NCBI GenBank assembly: GCA_944336815.1
Contig: CALVLG010000011.1
Span: 1-16,177 of the forward strand
Direction of reading: 5' to 3'
DNA length: 16,177 nucleotides
From: an uncultured Bacilli bacterium
Lineage (GTDB): Bacteria; Bacillota_I; Bacilli_A; RF39; UBA660
The notes under the pieces were generated by a model. It was not told the origin of the DNA. It did not search any database and saw nothing but the letters and a program-made list of their open reading frames with translations. Positions within the stretch are counted from its first letter, which is position 1. Each line of letters starts with the position of its first letter. Below, piece by piece: positions 1 through 5,578 of the stretch. The position numbers were made by a program, and so were the translations under genes.

Positions 1-1
1 T

Positions 2-871
2 ACTACTCATGATAGTATTTATAAAATTTTAACAGAAAGTGGATATAAAGATGAATCTGCTAAAGAAGTTATTGATTACAGAAGCGCTATTTGGCGTGGA
101 TATGAAATAATTAAAGAAAAAGGATTTATTTCAACTAATGTTTTAGTAGAACTTCAAGGAATGATTGAACACAATAAAGCTGGTGTAAGAAAGAATCCTG
201 GAACAAAATTAGTTAATAGTAAAACTGGAGAAGTAATTTATACTCCACCACAAGAAGAGAAAGAAATTAGAGATTTATTAAAAAATCTTGAAGATTATAT
301 TAATGAAAATGAAGATGAAGTTGATCCGTTAATCAAAATGGCTTTAATTCATTATCAATTTGAATCTATTCATCCGTTTTATGATGGAAATGGAAGAACT
401 GGAAGAATACTAAATGTTTTATATTTAGTATTAAATAATCTTTTAGATAGTCCTATTTTGTATTTAAGCAATTACATTAATAAGAATAAAGATCAATACT
501 ACAAATTATTTACCGAATTTAGAGAAAATAATAATTATGAAAATTGGATTATTTATATCCTAAAAGGAATAGAAGAAACATCTAAAAACACAATTGAATT
601 AATTAAACTAATACAAGGTGAGATGGAATCTTATAAAGAAGAATTTATGACTAAATTACCTAAAATATATTCTGATGAATTATTAGATTCATTATTCTTT
701 GAGGTATATACTAGAATCAATTATATTGAAGATAGATGTGGGGTTACAAGACAAACTGCTGCTACATATTTAAATAGTTTAGTTGATGCTGGACTTTTAG
801 AGTTTGAAAAAGTAGGTAGAGAAAGTATTTATAAAAATACTAGATTAATTGATTTATTAAGTAATTTTTAA
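2..871 (+). CDS. Fic-family protein (AMP-transferase type), 5' end outside window
   Basis: The frame is open from base 2, so the ATG at 161 is internal and the N-terminus lies outside the window; 289 residues are visible. Fic proteins usually transfer AMP from ATP to a target hydroxyl. The full Fic core motif HPFYDGNGRTGR starts at base 371 (visible residue 124), with the catalytic His and the phosphate-binding Asn, Gly and Arg intact. After the Fic domain comes a helical linker. The last ~60 residues look like a winged helix, with a recognition-helix-like stretch GVTRQTAATYLNSLVDAGLL. This Fic-plus-winged-helix layout is common in free-standing bacterial Fic proteins. The autoinhibitory motif would lie upstream or near the missing N-terminus and cannot be judged. 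A terminator follows about 40 bases after the stop. Target unknown. The family call is firm; AMP transfer is inferred from the motif. Confidence 0.93.
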   Translation, partial: TTHDSIYKILTESGYKDESAKEVIDYRSAIWRGYEIIKEKGFISTNVLVELQGMIEHNKAGVRKNPGTKLVNSKTGEVIYTPPQEEKEIRDLLKNLEDYINENEDEVDPLIKMALIHYQFESIHPFYDGNGRTGRILNVLYLVLNNLLDSPILYLSNYINKNKDQYYKLFTEFRENNNYENWIIYILKGIEETSKNTIELIKLIQGEMESYKEEFMTKLPKIYSDELLDSLFFEVYTRINYIEDRCGVTRQTAATYLNSLVDAGLLEFEKVGRESIYKNTRLIDLLSNF

Positions 872-910
872 AGCTTATCATACCGATAACGGTATAATGG
901 CAAAAAAAAT

Positions 911-940
911 AACTAGATGATTGGTTTCATCTAGTTTTAA
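911..940 (+). terminator. Intrinsic terminator after the Fic gene
   Basis: A 10-bp perfect stem, AACTAGATGA (911-920) with TCATCTAGTT (928-937), has a 7-base loop and a short T-rich tail. An A-rich run (902-909) on the other side means it could also stop the minus-strand remnant that ends at 945. The T tail is short, so strength is uncertain. Confidence 0.65.
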
Positions 941-944
941 TACG

Positions 945-1289
945 CTATATTTTTACCATTTGAATTGTTTTCCTATCAACTATCTTTAACTTATGTTTAT
1001 CTTTTAATATTTTATCTAATTTATTATAATCAAATATTCTATTAATTAATGAAACTATAAATCTTAAAGCTGAATTGACTTGTTGTTCTAATGTACATTC
1101 CTATAATGTACTCATTTCATATCCTATAGCTAAGTAATGAGCTACATATTCATACATGTATTTTATTAAATATTTATCCATCTTTTTATCAAATAGAATT
1201 ATTATGTTTAAAAACTCTTCATCAATGATATTACACCAACTATTTTTTCTTCTTATTTTTCTTCTTTCTTTTTCTATTTTATCTATCTG
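945..1289 (-). pseudogene. Decayed minus-strand coding remnant
   Basis: On the minus strand one frame reads with protein-like composition for about 62 codons (1289 to 1104), meets TAG at 1101-1103, then continues in the same frame for 51 codons to a TAG at 945-947. The upstream side is closed by TAA at 1290-1292 and another in-frame stop just beyond, with no good start or ribosome binding site. The first half reads ...DEEFLNIIILFDKKMDKYLI and the second ends ...LKIVDRKTIQMVKI. It is lysine-rich and apparently helical. I do not recognise the family. The coherent reading on both sides of the internal TAG suggests a gene inactivated by point mutation. Chance open frames in AT-rich DNA are the alternative. 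Confidence 0.35.
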
Positions 1290-1366
1290 TTACCCATCAA
1301 ATTAATATAAATTTATCAATTTTGAATTAAATTTTATTAAATTCTATATTAGTTATATGATATTAT

Positions 1367-1391
1367 GAGGATTTTAAACAATCCTCTTTTT
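1367..1391 (+). terminator. Intrinsic terminator upstream of the HIT gene
   Basis: The stem GAGGATT (1367-1373) pairs with AATCCTC (1380-1386) around a 6-base loop and is followed by TTTTT. No intact plus-strand gene lies directly before it, so it may be left over from a lost gene or end a short untranslated transcript. Confidence 0.7.
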
Positions 1392-1433
1392 GGATGTAAT
1401 AGCCCTTTGAAGGAGCCTTTGTGATTCCATTTT

Positions 1434-1462
1434 TTTACCTTTGAATTTCGAGGTTTTATAAT
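1434..1462 (+). promoter_or_regulatory. Probable promoter of the HIT gene
   Basis: TTTACC (1434-1439) and a perfect TATAAT (1457-1462) are separated by 17 bases. Transcription would start near 1468, giving a leader of about 100 bases. A promoter closer to the gene (TTGCTT at 1517) is possible but has a poor -10. Confidence 0.45.
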
Positions 1463-1566
1463 GTAAACAAAAATTCGGAATGTTTTTATTTGCTGGCAAT
1501 CTTTTTTAAAACGTGTTTGCTTTTTTTAGAAAACATGATATTCTGTTTATAGCTAGGAGTAAAAAA

Positions 1567-1938
1567 ATGAATTGTATTTTTTGTGATATTGTTAATGGCA
1601 AAAGTCCTTGCCGAAAAATTTATGAGGATGAAGTAGTAATTGCAATAATGGATATTGAACCTTTTTGCGATGGTCATGTGCTTATTATCCCTAAAAAACA
1701 TTATACTGATATGATGGAACTACCAGCGAATGTTTTAACGCATATAAATGAAGTGGCAAAATTACTTACGCCTAAAATAATGCGAATGTTAGATAAAGTA
1801 GGAATGACGGTTAGTTATAATTATGGTGAAAAGCAAAAAGTAAAACATTTCCACATGCATTTATTACCAAATATCGATGATGATCCTACTAAGACTGTTC
1901 AAGAAGTTTATGAAAAATTAAAAGAAATATCAGAGTAA
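1567..1938 (+). CDS. HIT-family nucleotide hydrolase/transferase (Hit/HinT-like)
   Basis: A 123-residue cytosolic protein of the histidine triad family; members hydrolyse nucleoside phosphoramidates and related adenylated compounds. The triad HFHMHLLP (His94, His96, His98) is intact, Cys3 and Cys6 form the N-terminal CxxC seen in many members, and DGHVLIIPKKHY (about 36-47) is the usual nucleotide-binding strand. The segment before the triad (NYGEKQKVKHFHMH) is shorter than the common NxGxxxGQxVxHxHxH pattern. The start at 1567 is chosen because AGGAG lies at 1554-1558 with good spacing; an upstream ATG at 1513 has no such site. A terminator overlaps the end of the gene. Substrate cannot be named from sequence. 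Confidence 0.93.
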   Translation: MNCIFCDIVNGKSPCRKIYEDEVVIAIMDIEPFCDGHVLIIPKKHYTDMMELPANVLTHINEVAKLLTPKIMRMLDKVGMTVSYNYGEKQKVKHFHMHLLPNIDDDPTKTVQEVYEKLKEISE

Positions 1939-1952
1939 TCTGGTATTTTTTT
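1927..1952 (+). terminator. Intrinsic terminator overlapping the HIT stop codon
   Basis: ATATCAGA (1927-1934) pairs with TCTGGTAT (1939-1946) with one T-G pair, around the 4-base loop GTAA, followed by seven T. The loop contains the stop codon (1936-1938), so the last codons of the gene form the 5' arm. Confidence 0.75.
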
Positions 1953-1985
1953 AGAAAATCATAATATATTATCCTGAGGTGAATG

Positions 1986-2927
1986 ATGAATAATATAGAT
2001 TTATTAGTAGCCGATTTTTGGCGTGAAATAGATACTTTTACTGTTTCAGAAATAAAAGAACATATTTATGAAAAATTAAAGACGGTTCCTTTGGAAACAA
2101 AAGAAAATATGAATGCTTTTTTTAAAAATTTTCCTTTTTGGGGGACATTTGATAATGATGAAAATAATTTGATTAAGCAAGTTAGTTCTTTTTTGAAAGA
2201 TAATGTGGTTTCTTTAAAAGAATTTTATCAAAGTTTAGGTGATTACCGGTCGAAAAAAGTTTTTTATGCGATTGTTAATAATTGGTATAACTATGATTTT
2301 TTAACGTTAGAAGAAGTTAGTGACAAAACATTTACTCATTATTTTGATTTAGATATTATACCTTCTTGTCAAGAAGAAGTTTTTGTTGATTTAGGCGCGT
2401 ATACCGGTGATTCTATCATGGATTTTATTAAAACTTTTGGAAGAGATAGTTATCAAAAAATATATGCTTATGAAATGACTAGTGATAGTATAACTTTTTT
2501 AAAAGATAATTTACAAAAATATCCAGCGATTATTTATCGGGAAAAAGCAATCGCTGATTTTGTTGGTAAGGGAAAAATAATTTTAAATCAAATAAGTAGT
2601 TCGGCCAATCAAATTAAAGAAGCTGAAAATGGCTTACTAGAAGTAACTACTTTAGATGAAGATGTTAAAGAGAAAATAACTTTTTTAAAAATGGATATTG
2701 AAGCTGGGGAATATGCGGCTTTAAAAGGAGCTACTAAACATATATGTGAAGATAGTCCTAAATTAGCAATTTCAATTTATCATGGATTTACTGATTTTAT
2801 TAGAATTTGGCAATACATTTCGGCAATTAATCATGAATATAATTACTATCTGCGTTATTATGGGGGACCAATTTTTCCAACAGAAATTGTTTTGTATGCT
2901 ATACCAGCAAAAGTTTTCAGAAATTAG
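1986..2927 (+). CDS. FkbM-family SAM-dependent methyltransferase
   Basis: A 313-residue protein. The C-terminal half is a class I methyltransferase fold: motif I VDLGAYTGDS at residues 134-143 binds S-adenosylmethionine, followed by the acidic strand end KIYAYEM. The later segment FLKMDIEAGEYAALKGA is the hallmark of FkbM O-methyltransferases. The N-terminal ~130 residues are helical and not recognised. Two ATGs compete (1983, 1986). GAGG at 1976-1979 lies 6 bases before the ATG at 1986, so that is preferred; the other adds one Met. FkbM enzymes often methylate sugars or polyketides, but no glycan cluster is visible here and the acceptor is unknown. The gene stands alone between a terminator and a CIRCE promoter, and its TAG stop falls inside the CIRCE element. 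Confidence 0.85.
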   Translation: MNNIDLLVADFWREIDTFTVSEIKEHIYEKLKTVPLETKENMNAFFKNFPFWGTFDNDENNLIKQVSSFLKDNVVSLKEFYQSLGDYRSKKVFYAIVNNWYNYDFLTLEEVSDKTFTHYFDLDIIPSCQEEVFVDLGAYTGDSIMDFIKTFGRDSYQKIYAYEMTSDSITFLKDNLQKYPAIIYREKAIADFVGKGKIILNQISSSANQIKEAENGLLEVTTLDEDVKEKITFLKMDIEAGEYAALKGATKHICEDSPKLAISIYHGFTDFIRIWQYISAINHEYNYYLRYYGGPIFPTEIVLYAIPAKVFRN

Positions 2928-2950
2928 CACTTTCTATTGACAAGTGCTAA
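2924..2950 (+). promoter_or_regulatory. CIRCE operator (HrcA binding site)
   Basis: A perfect inverted repeat, TTAGCACTT (2924-2932), a 9-base spacer, AAGTGCTAA (2942-2950). The CIRCE consensus is TTAGCACTC-N9-GAGTGCTAA, so only the innermost base of each arm differs and symmetry is kept. HrcA represses heat-shock genes through this site. It covers the -35 of the promoter below, as expected for repression, and includes the TAG stop of the preceding gene. Confidence 0.95.
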
Positions 2951-2964
2951 AAAAAGAGTATAAT
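2937..2964 (+). promoter_or_regulatory. Sigma-A promoter of the hsp20 gene
   Basis: A consensus -35 TTGACA (2937-2942) and -10 TATAAT (2959-2964) sit 16 bases apart. Start of transcription is expected near 2971. The -35 lies in the spacer of CIRCE, so HrcA would block polymerase directly. Confidence 0.93.
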
Positions 2965-2989
2965 GATAATTGTGAAAGGAATGATTGAA

Positions 2990-3379
2990 ATGAAATTAGT
3001 ACCTAGAGATTATTATTTAGATGATTTATTTAATCACTTTTTTGAAGGAGATGAAAATAAAATGAAATGTGATATATATGAAAAAGATCATGCATATCAT
3101 ATTGAAATGGATATTCCTGGTTTCAAGAAAGACGAGATTAAAATCGAATGCAATAAAGGAAATTTAACAATTACGGCTGAAAAAAATGAAACAGATGAAG
3201 AAAAGAAAGATAAGAAGTATATTCGTCGTGAACGGGTATATGGAAAATATCAAAGAAGTTTCTATTTAGGGGACATTGATGAAGAAAATATTGAGGCATC
3301 TTTTGAACATGGAACCTTAATGGTAGTAATTCCTAAAAAAGAAGAACAAGAAACGAAAAAATATATTGAAGTAAAATAG
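2990..3379 (+). CDS. Small heat-shock protein, Hsp20/alpha-crystallin family
   Basis: A 129-residue ATP-independent holdase chaperone of the cytosol. The alpha-crystallin domain starts near residue 25 (CDIYEKDHAYHIEMDIPGF) and ends with the signature GTLMVVIPKK. The tail KKYIEVK carries the I-x-V motif that docks into neighbouring subunits in oligomers. Length is normal for bacterial Hsp20. Three in-frame ATGs exist: 2963 overlaps the -10 and cannot be used, 2981 directly abuts the AAAGGA site, and 2990 has correct spacing (9 bases), so 2990 is chosen. Regulation is by the CIRCE element in its own promoter, indicating HrcA control and heat induction. A terminator overlaps the stop codon, so it is a single-gene unit. 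Confidence 0.95.
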   Translation: MKLVPRDYYLDDLFNHFFEGDENKMKCDIYEKDHAYHIEMDIPGFKKDEIKIECNKGNLTITAEKNETDEEKKDKKYIRRERVYGKYQRSFYLGDIDEENIEASFEHGTLMVVIPKKEEQETKKYIEVK

Positions 3380-3399
3380 TTTCTTACTTCTTTTTTTTT
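3368..3399 (+). terminator. Intrinsic terminator overlapping the hsp20 stop codon
   Basis: GAAGTAA (3368-3374) pairs with TTACTTC (3384-3390), followed by nine T. The TAG stop (3377-3379) is in the loop and the last codons supply the 5' arm. Confidence 0.85.
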
Positions 3400-3410
3400 G
3401 GCTTTGGTGA

Positions 3411-3419
3411 TGTTATAAT
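3411..3419 (+). promoter_or_regulatory. Extended -10 promoter for the unknown gene-hisS operon
   Basis: TGTTATAAT matches the extended -10 (TGnTATAAT). The -35 region 17 bases upstream is just the T run of the preceding terminator, so recognition would rest on the extended -10. Transcription would start near 3426, leaving a leader of about 16 bases. Confidence 0.6.
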
Positions 3420-3441
3420 ACAGTTGTTAGGGGATTTTATT

Positions 3442-3966
3442 ATGATTATTACAAAAGAGAGAATTTTTATGTTACCGGGTGAAGATATAACAGATGGTAG
3501 AATTTGTTATTCAAGAATGGCTGAACGTATAAGTTTAGAGCAAAACATTGACAACAGGGAATTATTGGTAAATGTTTCACCAGTTTGGATATTTCGGAAT
3601 AAAGAGAATGAAAGTAAGTTTAAAAGACTTTTTTTTGCTGAACGTTTTCCGGCTAATAAGCAAGATCTACTTTTTTTACGACAAGTGTTATCTGTTTTTC
3701 AAAATAAAAATATAGCTAACATTTATCAATTATATCAAAGCTATGGCACTTATAAACATTTTCCAAGCCTTAGTTATTTAAGAGAAGCTGATTTAGAAAA
3801 GTTAGATGACTATTTACTTGTGAACGAACAAGAAGAGTATAATAAACTTGTTAAAGTTTATACAAATAAGTGTCCAGTTATTGTTAGTCAAAACATGAAT
3901 TTTGGTATCCCAATAAATGAGCATGATTTAAACCTTTTAAGAAGTTTAGGAAGGAGAATACGATGA
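3442..3966 (+). CDS. Unknown protein, translationally coupled to hisS
   Basis: A 174-residue soluble protein, not recognised. No signal peptide, membrane segment or catalytic motif is obvious. It begins with strand-like segments (MIITKERIFMLPGEDITDG), has a Trp/Arg/Lys-rich middle (VSPVWIFRNKENESKFKRLF) and an acidic helical region, and ends in basic RSLGRRIR. The start is the ATG at 3442, 7 bases after AGGGGA (3429-3434); earlier in-frame codons fall on the promoter. Its TGA stop overlaps the hisS ATG (ATGA, 3963-3966), and the hisS ribosome binding site lies inside its last codons, so the two are probably translated together. A role linked to HisRS or tRNA-His is a context-based guess only. 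Confidence 0.75.
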   Translation: MIITKERIFMLPGEDITDGRICYSRMAERISLEQNIDNRELLVNVSPVWIFRNKENESKFKRLFFAERFPANKQDLLFLRQVLSVFQNKNIANIYQLYQSYGTYKHFPSLSYLREADLEKLDDYLLVNEQEEYNKLVKVYTNKCPVIVSQNMNFGIPINEHDLNLLRSLGRRIR

Positions 3967-5162
3967 GTTTTATAAAGACACCTGTTAAAGGAACAAGAGA
4001 TTTTTTGCCTAATGATATGGCTTTAAGAGAATATGTTTTAAAAGTTATGAAGGATACATATCAAAACTTTGGTTTTCTTATTATGGGGACGCCAGCACTT
4101 GAACATATTGAAAATTTAACAAGTAAACAAGGGGGAGAAAATGAAAAGTTGATTTTTAAAATTTTAAAAAGAGGCGAAAAATTAGATTTAGCTAATGCAA
4201 AAAATGTTGATGATCTTGTTGATAGTGGCCTTCGTTATGATTTAACTGTTCCTTTGACAAGATTTTATGCTAATAATATGAATAACCTTCCTAGTCCGTT
4301 TCGAGCTTTTCAAACAGGGTTTGTGTGGCGGGCTGATCGGCCTCAAAAGGGTAGATTTAGAGAATTCATGCAATGCGATTTAGATATTTTGGGTGAGAAA
4401 ACGAATTTGGCTGAAATTGAACTTATAACTGCTGTGCTTAGTTTTTTAAAAAAGTTAGATTTTAAAGGCTTTGAAATTAAAATAAATGATCGCCGTATTT
4501 TACTACAAATGATTTTAGCGGCGGGCCTTCCTTTAGAAAAAGCTGACTCTATTTTAATTTCTTTAGATAAAATGGACAAAGTAGGAATAGATGGGGTTAA
4601 AAAAGAGTTATTAGAAAATGGCTTTTTAGAAGAACAAGTTGGTGCTTATTTATCTTTGTTTAATAATAAAGGGTCAGTGCGTGAATTTTGTGCGACATTC
4701 CAAATGGCAGAAGATGTTATTTTGAATTTAGAAGAAATTATCGATACTGTTGCAAGTATTTCAGATGCTAAATTAGTATTTGATCCTACTTTGGTACGAG
4801 GAATGAGCTATTATACAGGTCCTATTTTTGAAATTAAAGTTGATGGTTTTGAGGCTTCGATTGGTGGTGGTGGCCGTTATGATAAGATGGTCGAAAAATA
4901 TGCTAATATTGCTGTACCAGCAGCGGGCTTTTCAATTGGGTTTGAAAGATTATTACTTCTTTTAAATGAAAGAAATTTTATTATACCGGAAGAAAAAAAG
5001 AAAAAGGCCTATATTTTGACGGCCCAAAATAAAGAAGTATGGGAAAAAGCTAAAGCCGAAAGAGAAGCAGGTCTTATTGTTAAAATTGCTTATCGAAATA
5101 AAAATTATAAATTTCAGAGGGAAAGTTTGGAAAAGGATGGATATGAAATAATTGAATGGTAA
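3963..5162 (+). CDS. hisS: Histidyl-tRNA synthetase with short C-terminal domain
   Basis: A class II synthetase of 399 residues that charges tRNA-His. Recognisable parts: N-terminal VKGTRDFLPNDM, motif 2 FVWRADRPQKGRFREFMQCD with its ATP-binding Arg, the histidine-specific loop RGMSYYTGPIFEI (Arg279), GGGGRYDKM, and motif 3 AGFSIGFERL. The wording of motif 2 resembles the archaeal/eukaryote-like HisRS also found in Clostridia. The anticodon-binding domain, normally about 90 residues, is only about 55 here (from about 345) and stops after YEIIEW, where other HisRS continue with a Gly-Glu turn and further strands. No frameshift continuation is seen; the stop lies in a terminator loop. AGGAAGGAG precedes the ATG, which overlaps the upstream stop codon. 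HisZ is unlikely because the histidine-binding motifs are intact. Confidence 0.93.
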   Translation: MSFIKTPVKGTRDFLPNDMALREYVLKVMKDTYQNFGFLIMGTPALEHIENLTSKQGGENEKLIFKILKRGEKLDLANAKNVDDLVDSGLRYDLTVPLTRFYANNMNNLPSPFRAFQTGFVWRADRPQKGRFREFMQCDLDILGEKTNLAEIELITAVLSFLKKLDFKGFEIKINDRRILLQMILAAGLPLEKADSILISLDKMDKVGIDGVKKELLENGFLEEQVGAYLSLFNNKGSVREFCATFQMAEDVILNLEEIIDTVASISDAKLVFDPTLVRGMSYYTGPIFEIKVDGFEASIGGGGRYDKMVEKYANIAVPAAGFSIGFERLLLLLNERNFIIPEEKKKKAYILTAQNKEVWEKAKAEREAGLIVKIAYRNKNYKFQRESLEKDGYEIIEW

Positions 5163-5182
5163 AAACTTCCATTCTTTTTTTT
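5154..5182 (+). terminator. Intrinsic terminator overlapping the hisS stop codon
   Basis: GAATGG (5154-5159) pairs with CCATTC (5169-5174), then eight T. The TAA stop (5160-5162) begins the loop and the last two codons form the 5' arm. Confidence 0.85.
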
Positions 5183-5215
5183 GGCAAAAATTCCATAGTA
5201 TAGATAGGTGATTTT

Positions 5216-5551
5216 ATGCGTAAATATGTTTTCTTGTTTGGGCTTATTATGGTATCGTTATGTATTTTATCGATTAAACCTAGCTATGGGTTAGAAAGTT
5301 ATCAAACGAAAGAAATAGAAGTTTCTTCTAATGATTTTTTGGAGTTTGTTCATAATGAGGGAATAAAAAATATTAAAAGAATTTGTACTGATTATTATTG
5401 TGAAGACTTAAGAGGCTCAAGTATTGAAAAAGCTTTTAGCCGTTTTTTAGATAATTATGAAATTTATTTGACAGAAAGATTTGATGAAGCCCAAGCTTTG
5501 GAAATGATGTTAAAAGGTTTTCCAATTACAAAAATAGAAACATTATACTAA
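5216..5551 (+). CDS. Small exported protein of unknown function
   Basis: A 111-residue protein, family not recognised. The N-terminus MRKYVFLFGLIMVSLCILSI followed by KPSYG has the basic, hydrophobic and polar regions of a signal peptide, with probable cleavage near residue 25. No lipobox: the Cys at 16 is preceded by Leu. The mature part has two cysteines in CTDYYC that could form a disulfide outside the cell, then a mostly helical acidic stretch ending KIETLY. A ribosome binding site TAGGTG lies about 6 bases before the ATG. Its 3' end overlaps the convergent radical SAM gene by 9 bases, and the two share one terminator. Confidence 0.7.
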   Translation: MRKYVFLFGLIMVSLCILSIKPSYGLESYQTKEIEVSSNDFLEFVHNEGIKNIKRICTDYYCEDLRGSSIEKAFSRFLDNYEIYLTERFDEAQALEMMLKGFPITKIETLY

Positions 5552-5578
5552 GTCACCTTGGTAAATGTTTCTTTTTTT
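5537..5578. terminator. Shared bidirectional terminator covering both convergent stop codons
   Basis: GAAACATT (5537-5544) pairs with AATGTTTC (5564-5571). An inner stem ACTAAG (5547-5552) with CTTGGT (5557-5562) caps it with loop TCAC. Seven T follow on the plus strand; on the minus strand the same stem is followed by TATTTTT. The stop of the plus gene (5549-5551) and of the minus gene (5543-5545) both lie inside. Confidence 0.85.

Larger units (their letters stand above)
948..1566. other. Long region without an intact gene between Fic and the HIT gene
   Basis: About 620 bases with no intact gene. It holds the minus-strand remnant (to 1289), an AT-rich stretch (1300-1360), a terminator (1367-1391), a less AT-rich segment of unknown role (1391-1430) and the probable promoter and leader of the HIT gene (1434-1566). 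It marks the boundary between an accessory-looking Fic segment and the compact housekeeping block. Confidence 0.6.

Noticed and set aside
161..163. ATG as start of the Fic gene
   Set aside because: The frame is open upstream to base 2 with Fic-like sequence, and no ribosome binding site precedes this ATG.
1486..1701. 71-codon minus-strand open frame
   Set aside because: It lies antisense over the HIT gene and its leader; composition is what AT-rich antisense DNA gives by chance.
3963..5162. HisZ (ATP phosphoribosyltransferase regulatory subunit) instead of HisRS
   Set aside because: The histidine-binding RGMSYYTG and GGGGRYD motifs and the motif 2 ATP-binding Arg are present, and no histidine biosynthesis genes are nearby.
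5216..5300. Lipoprotein signal in the small exported protein
   Set aside because: The residue before Cys16 is Leu and the region does not fit a lipobox; an ordinary signal peptide fits better.
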